Below, in pieces: positions 26,865 to 35,941 of a stretch of DNA of 64,000 bases (position 1 is its first letter; each line of letters starts with the position of its first letter). The translations under genes and the position numbers were made by a program. A model generated the notes under the pieces. It worked only from the letters and a program-made list of their open reading frames with translations. It had not been told where the DNA came from and searched no databases. The DNA comes from Sphingosinicella microcystinivorans (GTDB taxonomy: Bacteria; Pseudomonadota; Alphaproteobacteria; Sphingomonadales; Sphingomonadaceae). The stretch spans positions 620,001 through 684,000 of the forward strand of contig NZ_CP116005.1 of the NCBI RefSeq assembly GCF_027941835.1, in the 5' to 3' direction.

Positions 26865-27325
26865 GACGCGCGCTCCTGCGCTTGCGTGGCCGCCGCCGCG
26901 TCCTCCATTCGCATCGGGTCGGGATGCAGTTCCTCCACCACGTCGCGCACCAGGCTGCGGCCCCGCAGCAGGTGGCGGCCAAGCTGCTCGGTGAACTGCT
27001 CGAAGCGCGCTTTGCCCTGCGCGCGTGCCGCGTCTTGGTGCGCCTCGGGAACCGGCGTGCTCACGGTCAGGTAGTAGCGGATGAACAGAGCCAGCGTCTC
27101 GATGGCGATGTTCTGGTCGCGCTCCATGCGCTCGGCCTGGCGCGACAGACGATCCAGCCGCTTGGCAATCGCCGCTTCGCGCTGGTCGGCCGCATCGGGC
27201 GACAGCCACGATGCGAGCGCCGCCGCGACGATGGACGACTTGGACACGCCTTTCTTGGCGGCCAGCTCGTCCAGGCGCTTGGCGTGCTCGTTCTGGATGA
27301 ACAGATTGAGGCGGTATTGGCTCAT
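26861..27325 (-). CDS. CopG-type ribbon-helix-helix conjugation protein
   Basis: A 154-residue protein. The N-terminal 45 residues read as a ribbon-helix-helix DNA-binding unit (Y-R-L-N-L-F-I, then a helix with H-A-K-R-L-D-E-L-A and a second with S-K-S-S-I-V-A-A-A-L). A longer helical C-terminal part follows. In Tn4371/ICE-type operons such a gene sits between traG and trbB. It is thought to regulate transfer or to mark DNA, but its job is unproven. Coupled by overlaps at both ends. Confidence 0.78.
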   Translation of the reverse strand: MSQYRLNLFIQNEHAKRLDELAAKKGVSKSSIVAAALASWLSPDAADQREAAIAKRLDRLSRQAERMERDQNIAIETLALFIRYYLTVSTPVPEAHQDAARAQGKARFEQFTEQLGRHLLRGRSLVRDVVEELHPDPMRMEDAAAATQAQERAS

Positions 27326-29331
27326 AGGTCGATTCCGTCGTTGGGGTTCAGCGATGCCAGCCGGGCCGTGCGCTGCATGGCCGGATCGAGCTGGCGAGGA
27401 AGTGGAAGCGGAAGGTCGTCGTCGTCATCGAGCAGCCCAAGGTCGGCCACGGGCGCGGCCAGCCCGGGGTCGTAGGCGACGGCCTCAGTTAGCTCGGGCT
27501 GACGGCGTGGGCCGCCGTCGTCGGCCGAACCCAAGTTCTCCAGGCCATCGGCAGATGCCGTGGCAGACGCTGCGGGCACCGACGGAATCGCCAGCCCGCT
27601 CCAGTCGTCGGGCCGAGACGGCGGCGTGTCTGCGTACAGCCCGTCCGCCAGCGTGGGCGGGGGCAGCACGCGCCGCTTGAAATTGGCGTCCGCGTAATAG
27701 CGCAGCTTTTTGGCCTTGATCGGCGCCACACTGGAGACCATCACCACCGCTTCATCGGGTGGCAGTTGCATGACTTCGCCCGGCGTCAGCAGCGGACGGG
27801 CCGTTTCCTGGCGCGACACCATGAGGTGCCCCAGCCACGGCGCCAGCCGGTGGCCGGCGTAGTTGCGCTGCGCGCGCAGTTCGGTCGCGGTGCCCAGCGT
27901 CTCGGAAATCCGTTTGGCGGTACGTTCGTCGTTCGTGGCGAACGTCACGCGCACATGGCAGTTGTCGAGGATCGAATGGTTCTGCCCATACGCCTTGTCG
28001 ATCTGGTTGAGCGACTGCGCGATGAGGAAACTGCGGATGCCGTAGCCGGCCATGAAGGCCAGCGCCGTCTCGAAGAAATCGAGCCGCCCGAGTGCCGGAA
28101 ACTCGTCGAGCATCAGCAACAGCTTGTGGCGACGCTCGATGCCGTCGGAGCCATCGAGTGATTCCGTGAGCCGCCGCCCGATCTGGTTGAGGATCAGGCG
28201 AATGAGCGGCTTCGTCCGCGAAATGTCCGAAGGCGGAACCACCAGATACAACGACACCGGATGCTCGGCGGCGATCAGGTCGGCGATGCGCCAGTCACAG
28301 CGCGATGTGACTTCGGCCACCGTGGGATCGCGGTACAGGCCGAGGAACGACATGGCGGTGCTCAACACGCCGGAACGCTCGTTCTCCGACTTGTTGAGCA
28401 CTTCGCGCGCAGCCGAGGCCACGACCGGATGCGTCCCATCGCCGAGATGCGGCGTGGTCATCATCCGATGCAAGGTCAGCTCGAATGGGCTGGCTGGATC
28501 GGAGAGGAAGTTGGCGACGCCGCGCAGCGTCTTGTCCTCGCCCGCGTAGAGCACATGCAGGATGGCGCCGACCAGCAGCGCGTGCGAGGTTTTTTCCCAA
28601 TGGTTGCGCTTCTCCAGCGCGCCTTCGGGATCGACCAGGATGTCCGCGATGTTCTGCACGTCGCGCACTTCGTGCGCGCCGCGCCGCACCTCCAGCAGCG
28701 GGTTGTAGGCCGCCGACTGCGCATCGGTCGGGTTGAACAGCAGGCAATGCGAGAAGCGCGAGCGCCAGCCTGCGGTGATGCTCCAGTTCTCGCCCTTGAT
28801 GTCGTGGATGACGGCCGATGCTAGCCAGCTCAACAAAGTGGGCACCACCAGGCCCACGCCCTTGCCCGAGCGCGTAGGCGCGAAGGTCAGGACGTGTTCC
28901 GGACCTTCATGCCGCAGGTACTGGCGGTCGTGCTGGCCGAGGAACACGCCGGCCGGCTGCGTGAGGCCCGCCTTGCGAATGTCCTGCGCGTTAGCCCAGC
29001 GCGCAGAGCCGTAGGTGGTGACGAGGCGCGCTTGGCGCGAACGCCAGACCGACATGGCGATGGCAACGCCCACGGCGGCCATACCGCTGGCGCCCGCAAT
29101 GGTGCCGCCAGTGTCGAAGACCTCCGGCGCATAGGCGCCGAAGAAGAACCACCACTCAAACAGCTTCCACGGGTGGTAGATCGACGTGCCAAGGAAGTCG
29201 AACCAGGGCGAGCCAAGGCGTACTTGATAGCCAAGGGCCGCTGCTGTCCATTGTGTGGCGCCCCACACGCCGGCGATCACGGTGCCGAATACGACGGCGA
29301 TCTGACCGAACAGCACGTTCGTCCCTTGCAT
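27322..29331 (-). CDS. traG: Type IV coupling protein TraG (VirD4 family)
   Basis: Inner-membrane ATPase that docks the relaxosome onto the mating channel. Hydrophobic N-terminal segments anchor it. Walker A is P-T-R-S-G-K-G-V (152-159) and Walker B lies in L-L-L-M-L-D-E-F-P-A-L-G. The 669-residue length is standard. It is the first gene of the leftward transfer operon. Upstream lies a 242-base noncoding stretch with a GCGGCAC/GTGCCGC hairpin (29376-29395). The partner relaxase is missing from the visible island. Confidence 0.94.
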   Translation of the reverse strand: MQGTNVLFGQIAVVFGTVIAGVWGATQWTAAALGYQVRLGSPWFDFLGTSIYHPWKLFEWWFFFGAYAPEVFDTGGTIAGASGMAAVGVAIAMSVWRSRQARLVTTYGSARWANAQDIRKAGLTQPAGVFLGQHDRQYLRHEGPEHVLTFAPTRSGKGVGLVVPTLLSWLASAVIHDIKGENWSITAGWRSRFSHCLLFNPTDAQSAAYNPLLEVRRGAHEVRDVQNIADILVDPEGALEKRNHWEKTSHALLVGAILHVLYAGEDKTLRGVANFLSDPASPFELTLHRMMTTPHLGDGTHPVVASAAREVLNKSENERSGVLSTAMSFLGLYRDPTVAEVTSRCDWRIADLIAAEHPVSLYLVVPPSDISRTKPLIRLILNQIGRRLTESLDGSDGIERRHKLLLMLDEFPALGRLDFFETALAFMAGYGIRSFLIAQSLNQIDKAYGQNHSILDNCHVRVTFATNDERTAKRISETLGTATELRAQRNYAGHRLAPWLGHLMVSRQETARPLLTPGEVMQLPPDEAVVMVSSVAPIKAKKLRYYADANFKRRVLPPPTLADGLYADTPPSRPDDWSGLAIPSVPAASATASADGLENLGSADDGGPRRQPELTEAVAYDPGLAAPVADLGLLDDDDDLPLPLPRQLDPAMQRTARLASLNPNDGIDL

Positions 29332-29573
29332 GACCTGGCCTCCGATTTCTCCTGCGCTGATTCCTTATGGAAATCGCGGCACAGGAACGTGCCGCAGGCG
29401 TCAGGATCGGTGCCGGGTCAGTGCCGGTCAAAGGCCGTTATGGCGGGGATTGAGGCTGAAAGAGCCAGATTTCGCGCGGAAGCGAAAGCAATAGAAACAC
29501 CACAGACGCGAGCGCGTTACGGCGTGGTGAGGTATCAGCGAGAACTTCGTGCTGTGAAACGGCGGCAAGGAAG

Positions 29574-29801
29574 TTACTTGGATTTTTTCTCAGGCCGATC
29601 ACCGAAGAAACGCCGGTTGGCGGCTTCCGCCGCACGCAAGCAGAGTTCGTCGCCGACCTTCGAGCGATCTTCCTTGCATTGGCGCTGAATCTCCTTGATG
29701 CGGTCGGGATTGGCGACGAGCGTGTCCACGGATTCCGAAGGTTGAGAGGGGCCACATGCAGTCAAGGTGGCGGCCAGCATCAGCAACATCACGTTGTTCA
29801 C
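29574..29801 (-). CDS. EexN-like entry-exclusion lipoprotein
   Basis: A 75-residue lipoprotein with lipobox L-T-A-C (Cys16). The mature part contains V-D-T-L-V-A-N-P, R-Q-C-K, a second Cys and A-A-N-R-R-F-F-G, a pattern shared with EexN proteins of IncN-like systems. It also resembles the TrbK-like protein at 21580. It would block redundant conjugation at the inner membrane. The end of the LysR gene lies 13 bases upstream, so the two may share a transcript. Confidence 0.75.
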   Translation of the reverse strand: MNNVMLLMLAATLTACGPSQPSESVDTLVANPDRIKEIQRQCKEDRSKVGDELCLRAAEAANRRFFGDRPEKKSK

Positions 29802-29814
29802 GGTTCCAATCCTT

Positions 29815-30741
29815 TCATCGGGTGGATCGGGGATTCCCGATACTGCTCAGAGGTTCTGCTGAATCAATGGAGGCTACCCGGTCGATGAATCGGGCCAACA
29901 TCTCTGGAGCCTCCGTATCCCGACACAGTAGATAGGTCGTCAGCATTGGCGGTTTACCCGCCAACGGCCGAGCCACTACACCAAGCTCACGGCTGGACGC
30001 AACGTGTGCCGCTCCGGCCAAGCCCAAGGCCAGCCCGGCGGAAACCAAGGTCATCATGAGGTCAAAAGAGGCAACGTGCTGAACTATGAGCGGCTCCCGT
30101 TCGTACTTGCGCAAGATTCGATCGACCTGACGTGCATGCCCTTCGCAAATCGACGGGTCGCCCAGCACCAGCGGGTAGTGCAGAACCTCCTCCAGCGGAA
30201 TCTGCTTGAAGGCCAGAACGGGATGGCGAGCTGGCACCGCCACCATCAACTCATCCTCCCAAGCAGGTGTGACCACGATGCCATCACCTACGTCTTCGGC
30301 CATCGAAAATCCTGCGTCGTATAGCTCATCGTGCAGACCCTTGATTTGCTGGGCCATCGAAACTTCAAATAACCGAACCTCGACCTCGGGGTCTTCTTCG
30401 CGGCACTGCGCAAGTAGCGCCGGCAAGCGGGATGGCGTGATGCCATCGGACAAGGCAATGCGCAATTGCCCGTGATAGCCATTGGAGGCAGACCTGACGC
30501 TATCGCGTGCTTGCTCCAGCGCAGCGAAGATGCGCGGTACGTGCTCCAACAGCAATCGACCCGCACGGGTCAATTGCGTGCTGCGGGTAGTACGAACGAA
30601 CAGGCGCGCACCAAGGTCTTCCTCCAGCTCCTTGATGGTGCGAGATAGCGGCGATTGGTCGATGTGTAACCGTTCAGCAGCCCGAGCAAAATGAAGCTCT
30701 TCCGCGACTGCGGTAAAGCATCGAAGGTGGCGTAACTCCAC
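29815..30741 (-). CDS. LysR-family transcriptional regulator
   Basis: A 308-residue regulator. The N-terminal winged helix-turn-helix begins V-E-L-R-H-L-R-C-F-T-A-V-A-E and includes A-A-E-R-L-H-I-D-Q-S-P-L-S-R-T-I-K-E-L-E. A LysR substrate-binding domain follows. The start is GTG at 30741, chosen because AGGAAGG lies just upstream and the family homology begins there. A 30-base palindrome about 140 bases upstream matches the TetR-linked operator near 38.0 kb, suggesting control from the PHB/efflux region. Effector unknown. Confidence 0.88.
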   Translation of the reverse strand: MELRHLRCFTAVAEELHFARAAERLHIDQSPLSRTIKELEEDLGARLFVRTTRSTQLTRAGRLLLEHVPRIFAALEQARDSVRSASNGYHGQLRIALSDGITPSRLPALLAQCREEDPEVEVRLFEVSMAQQIKGLHDELYDAGFSMAEDVGDGIVVTPAWEDELMVAVPARHPVLAFKQIPLEEVLHYPLVLGDPSICEGHARQVDRILRKYEREPLIVQHVASFDLMMTLVSAGLALGLAGAAHVASSRELGVVARPLAGKPPMLTTYLLCRDTEAPEMLARFIDRVASIDSAEPLSSIGNPRSTR

Positions 30742-30880
30742 TTCTGCCCTTCCTAGCGTTTCAGATCGTCCACGTCCCGTGGGATGCAGCCGGATGCTCC
30801 ACGCATGTGAGAACACCAAGAACGCTGTCCTTCCAAACCGAAAATGCCCAAGGTGCGATGCAAGTGATTCAGCCAAGACT

Positions 30881-30910
30881 GCATAGTAAGTGATATATTA
30901 CTTACTATGC
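30881..30910. promoter_or_regulatory. Near-perfect 30-base palindrome, candidate TetR operator
   Basis: The sequence from 30881 to 30910 is self-complementary except for one pair of symmetric positions. Its core TAGTAAGTGATATATTACT (30884-30902) differs by one base from the reverse complement of 37988-38006, directly in front of the TetR gene. It has no T-run, so an operator fits better than a terminator. Confidence 0.7.
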
Positions 30911-30932
30911 TTCGGAAAATCAATGACTAAAT

Positions 30933-32960
30933 TCACCGTTGGACTGGGCAGCTCCCTCCCCGGACGGAAGACGAATCAGCGGCTGTCAACCGATGCTTGG
31001 AAATATCTTCGCGCAGGATTCGCCGGATTTCGACGATGGATGCGGCGGTTTCCTGCACGCTGTGTCCGGACACGATGATTTTTTCCGACTCGGCGCCATC
31101 CAGATGCGCGCTTCGATAGGGAACCAAACCATCGTCCGATTCAGCGAGAGGACCGTTAGCCTGCCGCCTCGCAACGATCGAGTGATAAGCCACCTGATCC
31201 GAGATTGGAAGCTCGCTCGTAGCTTTGACGAAGGGGTCGTTTTCGTCGAGTTGGTCAATGCTGTTGGGGATGTTCTGCAAGATCGTGGCGTGTGCCGTGG
31301 TCTCCGCGCGCGCCGGGAAGGCGTCGCCGAGGGTTGACAGCAGCGTCAATGGCAAGCGGATCAATCCGGCAACCCAACGCCCAAGTCCTTGTCCGGCAAC
31401 CACGGTTCCACGGTGCGGTGTGGCAACGAATACCACGCGATCAACACCTGGAAATGGCCGAAAGCGCAAAAGAGGGTCAAGTTGAGAGCGGGTGCTCCCA
31501 AGACGATCCAGATCGATCCTGGGGTCCGATGCGGCCCACTTCCACAGTTGCTGGTCAGCCGTGGAGACCATCAGCCGCGCCAGCATTCCTCCCATGCTGT
31601 GACCAATCAACACCAGCCCGTGGGAAGCCAAGGTTTCCTCATCAGGGTCGAAGTGATGCAAAGCGGCCGCCAGAACTTGGCGGATTGCTGCATGACTGGC
31701 TGGTACAGGCATATTCGTGGGGTAATAGACCTCCCACACTTGGAATTCGCATCGCAGCTCTTCATCGGCCAGAAGCTCATTGGCAACGTTGACCCATGCT
31801 TCGGGGCTGCTCGCCAATCCATGCATCATCACGATGATGCGCCGCCGCGGGTCGAACGGCTGCATCAGATACAGATGCGGGTGATCGATGCCACGCTCAC
31901 GCCCAAACAACCCTCGCACGGATTGCTGGTTGAACCCCGAACGCGCCAACCACAAGCCGTAGCCAGCCGTAAAGTTACCAGCCAGCGGAACGCGTTGGCC
32001 GTGGAGTTGCAAATAGTCCTGGACCAGGGGGTCATACACACCGACGATGAGTTCATGCGAGGCAAGCAGCTCATCGACGGTGAGTGCATCAAAGCGAAGC
32101 ACTACCGTCACGTTGGGCGTTGGCATTTCGCTCCAGGCGGGAAATGTCCTCGGGCGCTCGTTGCCGGCGGGAGACCCGTCTGAGTCGTTCAGTGATATTG
32201 GCTCTGCATCCGTTACGGCCACCAATTCGGCACCCAAGCCATCCCTGCGATAGATGCCGCGCAGGCCTTGGAATGCCAGAACGTTCGCAGGCAGCAACTC
32301 GCGTGGCGTGGTCGCATCATTGGGCAGCCGGGCGTTCAAGTCGACTCGCAAAACCCAGTCACCCAAGCGGAATACCGCTTTGGCTCCGCCAGCATGCGCA
32401 CGAAGTGCTTGGTGCTGTAGGCCAAACAATTGCGTGACCGTTTTTTGCACCGCGTAGTTGTACCAATCGCGCACCTGCGTCTGCCGCTCCTCAAACGCGC
32501 GCTCGCCGGGCGAGCGCCCAGTGAAAAAGAGATACGCGTAAGCGTGCCGAGCTGTCTCGATCCAAGCGGAAGTAGAAGCGGTGCGACTGTTTGGGACTGT
32601 TGTCGAGATCGACATGGCATGCTGCAGCCATAGTTCAGCCAGTGCCGACAACCTGGTTTCTCCATCCAAGTCCTTCATCATGGTCAACGCCTCGATACAA
32701 GTGAGCGAGGCGTTCGCTGCGCAGGCCCGTTCATCGAGCCCGGTAACGCGAATCGTCTGCACGGTCAGGGCGCTGAGTTTGCCTTTGCCGAGGAGATCGC
32801 CGCGTCGTAGGGCGACGTATTCATCCGGCGTCATCGCGCGTACAGCGACAGAAGGTTTGAATTCACTGACAACCGCGCAACCACCGAGCGCAAACGCGGC
32901 AGCGATCACGATCAACCATCGCCAGAAAAATGCAAGGATCACGTGGATTACGTGGATCAT
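30933..32960 (-). CDS. Esterase/lipase-like alpha/beta-hydrolase lipoprotein
   Basis: A 675-residue exported lipoprotein. The N-terminus has a hydrophobic helix and lipobox L-G-G-C (Cys28). The N-terminal 350 residues form a region of unknown fold. The C-terminal half is an alpha/beta-hydrolase with nucleophile elbow G-H-S-M-G-G (Ser near residue 455) and an I-V-M-M-H-G-L-A-S-S oxyanion stretch. It probably cleaves an ester or lipid in the cell envelope. Substrate unknown; in a PHB-linked island a lipase or depolymerase role is conceivable but not shown. The start codons repeat a short unit (M-I-H-V-I-H-V). Confidence 0.72.
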   Translation of the reverse strand: MIHVIHVILAFFWRWLIVIAAAFALGGCAVVSEFKPSVAVRAMTPDEYVALRRGDLLGKGKLSALTVQTIRVTGLDERACAANASLTCIEALTMMKDLDGETRLSALAELWLQHAMSISTTVPNSRTASTSAWIETARHAYAYLFFTGRSPGERAFEERQTQVRDWYNYAVQKTVTQLFGLQHQALRAHAGGAKAVFRLGDWVLRVDLNARLPNDATTPRELLPANVLAFQGLRGIYRRDGLGAELVAVTDAEPISLNDSDGSPAGNERPRTFPAWSEMPTPNVTVVLRFDALTVDELLASHELIVGVYDPLVQDYLQLHGQRVPLAGNFTAGYGLWLARSGFNQQSVRGLFGRERGIDHPHLYLMQPFDPRRRIIVMMHGLASSPEAWVNVANELLADEELRCEFQVWEVYYPTNMPVPASHAAIRQVLAAALHHFDPDEETLASHGLVLIGHSMGGMLARLMVSTADQQLWKWAASDPRIDLDRLGSTRSQLDPLLRFRPFPGVDRVVFVATPHRGTVVAGQGLGRWVAGLIRLPLTLLSTLGDAFPARAETTAHATILQNIPNSIDQLDENDPFVKATSELPISDQVAYHSIVARRQANGPLAESDDGLVPYRSAHLDGAESEKIIVSGHSVQETAASIVEIRRILREDISKHRLTAADSSSVRGGSCPVQR

Positions 32961-33033
32961 GACCGGGAGCTGCGTACCAGCATCGCAGAATCAACACCTG
33001 AAGCGAGCGCGACATTACCCGTGAAATTGCATT

Positions 33034-34008
33034 TCATACGCGGTTCTCTTTGCCCTGAACAAGAGCACGCTGACGATGCGCCAAGATCAGCGCAATGGCG
33101 CATGAGGCTATTCGCGTGCGGCGCGAGTCCGCGCGACTGGTGAGCACAATCGGCACACGCGCGCCCATCACGATCCCCGCACTGTCGGCTTGGCCCATGT
33201 ATTCCAGTTGCTTGGTCAGCATGTTGCCGCTTTCCAGGTCGGGAACGACCAAGATGTCAGCTTGCCCGGCCACGTTCGACTTGATGCCCTTGACGCGCGC
33301 GGCATCGGGAGAGACGGCGTTATCAAAGGCCAGCGGCCCGTCGAGCACACCTCCGGCAATCTGGCCGCGATCGGCCATCTTGCACAGTGCCGCTGCGTCC
33401 AGGGTCGAAAGCATGCGCGGGTTGACGGTCTCGACCGCCGCCAGGATCGCTACCTTGGGCTCGGCAATGCCGATGGCGTGCGCCAAGTCGATGGCGTTGC
33501 GCACGATGTCGGCCTTGATTTCGAGCGTTGGAGCGATGTTGATGGCGGCGTCGGTGATGATGAAGGGCCGTGGGTAGCTGGCCGTCTGCATGATGTAGCA
33601 GTGCGTCAATCGGCGCTCGGTGCGCAGGCAGGCTTCGGGCGCCAGGATGGCACCCAGGTACTCGTCGCTGTGCAAGCTGCCTTTCATCAGTGCCTGCACC
33701 TCGCCCTTGCCAGCCAGCCGGGCGGCGATGGCCGCTGCAGCGTGGCTGTGCGGCACATCGACGACCTCGCTGTCTCCCAGTTCCAACCCCGTGTCGGCCG
33801 CAACGGCACGCAGCTTGCCGAGCGGCGCCACCAATACTGGCGTGATGACGCCGGCATCGCGCGCGTCCAAGGCACCGCCCAAGCTGAGCGCGTCACAAGG
33901 GTGCACCACCGCAGTGCGAACCGGGGCCAAGGTTTTGACATGGGCGATAAGACGCTCGACACCACTTGGAGGATCGGCGCGAACGCCCTCAGGGGCTTGT
34001 TCATTCAT
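33034..34008 (-). CDS. Phosphate acetyl/butyryltransferase
   Basis: A 324-residue enzyme of the Pta/Ptb family, converting acyl-CoA and phosphate to acyl-phosphate and CoA. Family blocks include Q-A-L-M-K-G, I-T-D-A-A-I-N-I-A-P and G-V-L-D-G-P-L-A-F-D-N-A-V. It lacks the MaoC-like domain that some relatives carry. It is the last gene of the leftward PHB operon and overlaps the stress-protein gene by eight bases. There it could draw acetyl- or butyryl-CoA into acyl-phosphate for ATP formation when respiration is limited (inference). No acetate kinase gene is in the window. Confidence 0.85.
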   Translation of the reverse strand: MNEQAPEGVRADPPSGVERLIAHVKTLAPVRTAVVHPCDALSLGGALDARDAGVITPVLVAPLGKLRAVAADTGLELGDSEVVDVPHSHAAAAIAARLAGKGEVQALMKGSLHSDEYLGAILAPEACLRTERRLTHCYIMQTASYPRPFIITDAAINIAPTLEIKADIVRNAIDLAHAIGIAEPKVAILAAVETVNPRMLSTLDAAALCKMADRGQIAGGVLDGPLAFDNAVSPDAARVKGIKSNVAGQADILVVPDLESGNMLTKQLEYMGQADSAGIVMGARVPIVLTSRADSRRTRIASCAIALILAHRQRALVQGKENRV

Positions 34009-34564
34009 GTGGTTTTTTTAGCTTGTTTGCGCGAGTTGGATGCCGGCGTTGCGTACCGGCGTTGTCGCTGGCCTCGACTGGCGTCCGTGCGGCTGAGCGT
34101 GTCTGGTCACCATCTCGGCTCGACTGGCGCACCAGCATTACCGGAACTGGTGCGATGCGCGCCACTTGCTCTGCATCGCTGCCCAGCAGCAGCCGGTTCA
34201 TGCCGCGACGCCCATGGGTGCCCAGGATGACCAAGTCGCAATCGCTCACCTCGGCCTGCTGTGCGATCTGTTCCGACACGCGTGCGGTGCCGCTTTCAAG
34301 CAGCACCGTCTCTGTGGCAATTCCGTTCCGACGAAGCCGACTCGCAGCTTCATCCAGCAACGCCTGGCCGGCTTCGAGGAAGCGTGGGCGGACATCCTTG
34401 ATGTAGACCTCGGGACGCTCGAAGCCCGTACTATGCCGGGTTGGTTCGACGACATGCAGCAAGATCACGGTGGCGCCGCTCAGGCGTGCCAGTTCTGCCG
34501 CATGATCGAGGGCCAGGAAGGATGTGGAACTACCGTCCAGCGGCACCAGAAATCGGGAATACAT
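34001..34564 (-). CDS. Universal stress protein (UspA family)
   Basis: A 187-residue cytosolic protein. The Usp fold starts R-F-L-V-P-L-D-G-S-S and ends with the ATP-binding motif G-T-H-G-R-R-G-M-N-R-L-L-L-G-S, so it is of the nucleotide-binding class. A basic, disordered C-terminal tail of about 40 residues is unusual. The ATG at 34564 is preceded by GGAGGAG. Usp proteins accompany PHB and fermentation genes in oxygen-limitation regulons of other bacteria, which fits its place in this operon. Confidence 0.88.
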   Translation of the reverse strand: MYSRFLVPLDGSSTSFLALDHAAELARLSGATVILLHVVEPTRHSTGFERPEVYIKDVRPRFLEAGQALLDEAASRLRRNGIATETVLLESGTARVSEQIAQQAEVSDCDLVILGTHGRRGMNRLLLGSDAEQVARIAPVPVMLVRQSSRDGDQTRSAARTPVEASDNAGTQRRHPTRANKLKKPHE

Positions 34565-34632
34565 GGAACTCCTCCAGGAGTTGGTGACTGCCGCGTCGGA
34601 AACCGCCCGCGAGGGCCGCGGGTTCTCCCAAC

Positions 34633-35379
34633 TCATGACATGTGCTGGCCACCGTTCATCGCCACGTTGCTGCCCGTCATGAAGGCGGCAGCCTCACTGG
34701 CGATGAAGGCCACCAGCGCCGCGATCTCGTCCGGATGACCGAGGCGGCCGACTGGAATCGCATCGATGATCTTCTGGCGCACATCCTCACGCACCGCCAT
34801 CACCATCTCGGTGGCCAGGTAGCCCGGCGAGACGGTGTTGACCGTCACGCCCTTGCGCGCCACCTCCTGCGCCAGCGCCTTGGTGAAGCCGTGCACGCCG
34901 GCCTTGGCCGCCGAGTAATTGGTCTGGCCGAACTGGCCCTTGCTGCCGTTGATCGACGAGATATTGATGATGCGTCCCCAGCCAAGCTCCACCATCGGGT
35001 CGATGAACGGCTTGGTGACGTTGAACATGGAGTCCAGGTTGGTGCGCAGCACGGCGTCCCAGCCGGATTTGTCCATCTTGCGCAAGGTCGCGTCACGGGT
35101 GATGCCGGCGTTGTTCACCAGGATGTCAACGTGGTAGCCGTCCGCCTGAATCTGACGCGCCAAAGCCTGGGTCGATTCCCAGTCGCCGACATCGACGCCG
35201 TAGGCCACGAACCGGTAGCCTTTGGTGTCCTGCGCGTCGAGCCAGGCAGCGACCTTATCGTTGCCGGGCGTGTGCGTGATGATGACGCGGTGGCCCGCGT
35301 CGTCCAGGGCGCGGGCAATGGCCGCGCCAAGACCGCGATTGCCGCCAGTGACCAGGGCGGTTCGTCCGGAACTGCTCAT
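34633..35379 (-). CDS. phaB: Acetoacetyl-CoA reductase
   Basis: NADPH-dependent short-chain dehydrogenase that makes (R)-3-hydroxybutyryl-CoA, the monomer for PHB. The cofactor motif T-G-G-N-R-G-L-G is at 11-18 and N-N-A-G at 89-92. The catalytic Ser/Tyr/Lys are near 141-142, 155 and 159 (Y-S-A-A-K). 248 residues, as for typical PhaB. The ATG at 35379 follows a strong AAGGAGG. No beta-ketothiolase (phaA) is next to it, so acetoacetyl-CoA must come from elsewhere. Confidence 0.92.
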   Translation of the reverse strand: MSSSGRTALVTGGNRGLGAAIARALDDAGHRVIITHTPGNDKVAAWLDAQDTKGYRFVAYGVDVGDWESTQALARQIQADGYHVDILVNNAGITRDATLRKMDKSGWDAVLRTNLDSMFNVTKPFIDPMVELGWGRIINISSINGSKGQFGQTNYSAAKAGVHGFTKALAQEVARKGVTVNTVSPGYLATEMVMAVREDVRQKIIDAIPVGRLGHPDEIAALVAFIASEAAAFMTGSNVAMNGGQHMS

Positions 35380-35389
35380 GTGCACCTCC

Positions 35390-35833
35390 TTACTTTTTGG
35401 CCTTGCCCTGAGGCGCGGCGCCTGGCGCGCTCCAGGGCTGCGTCCATTGCTGACAAAACTGCGCGAAAGAGGCTGTGCCACCGCTGGCGCCGAATACTTC
35501 GGAGACGGATGCCTGCCAGGTCGTCAGCGCCTCGCGCAGGCCATCAGCGAATGCCGCCTGGCTCTTGGCAGCAGCCTGGCCGACCGCCTGTGTATCGCCC
35601 ATACGGCCCTGACACAATCGCCAGAACACCTCGGATGGCAAGGTGGCAAGCGCCTGCCAGTCCGCCGCCTGTTGGAGGTTCTGGATGCGCGAGGTGGTCT
35701 CCAGCACGCCGCCAGCACTGAGCTGTTGCATGGCTTCGAACCAGTGGTGGCCGCTTTCTTGCAGCAAGCGAGTGATCTGAAGCTGCAACTCGGCATTGGC
35801 CTTGTAGAGTTGGATGGGCAGTTCGTTGTTCAT
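35390..35833 (-). CDS. phaP: Phasin-like PHB granule protein
   Basis: A 147-residue, mainly amphipathic-helical protein with many Gln, Ala and Leu. It lies between phaC and phaB, and its sequence fits the phasin_2 type (for example E-L-Q-L-Q-I-T-R-L-L and T-T-W-Q-A-S-V-S-E). Phasins coat PHB granules and control their size. The C-terminus has a Pro/Ala/Lys tail. Assigned from context and composition more than from sharp motifs. Confidence 0.72.
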   Translation of the reverse strand: MNNELPIQLYKANAELQLQITRLLQESGHHWFEAMQQLSAGGVLETTSRIQNLQQAADWQALATLPSEVFWRLCQGRMGDTQAVGQAAAKSQAAFADGLREALTTWQASVSEVFGASGGTASFAQFCQQWTQPWSAPGAAPQGKAKK

Positions 35834-35941
35834 TTCAATTCTCCACGGTGGTGATGTGCCCCTCTGGGGCGGGTGTGGGCCATGCCTGCGCAACGACCCG
35901 ATGAAAGTTGAGTGATGTGTTCGTGGACGCGTTTTGCCATG

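Noticed and set aside
29376..29395. GCGGCAC/GTGCCGC hairpin upstream of traG as an oriT
   Set aside because: Only a seven-base stem, no recognisable nic site and no relaxase gene; not enough to call an origin of transfer.
30881..30910. The 30-base palindrome considered as an intrinsic terminator of the lipoprotein gene
   Set aside because: AT-rich stem, no T-run, and a near-identical copy in a promoter region; an operator is the better reading.
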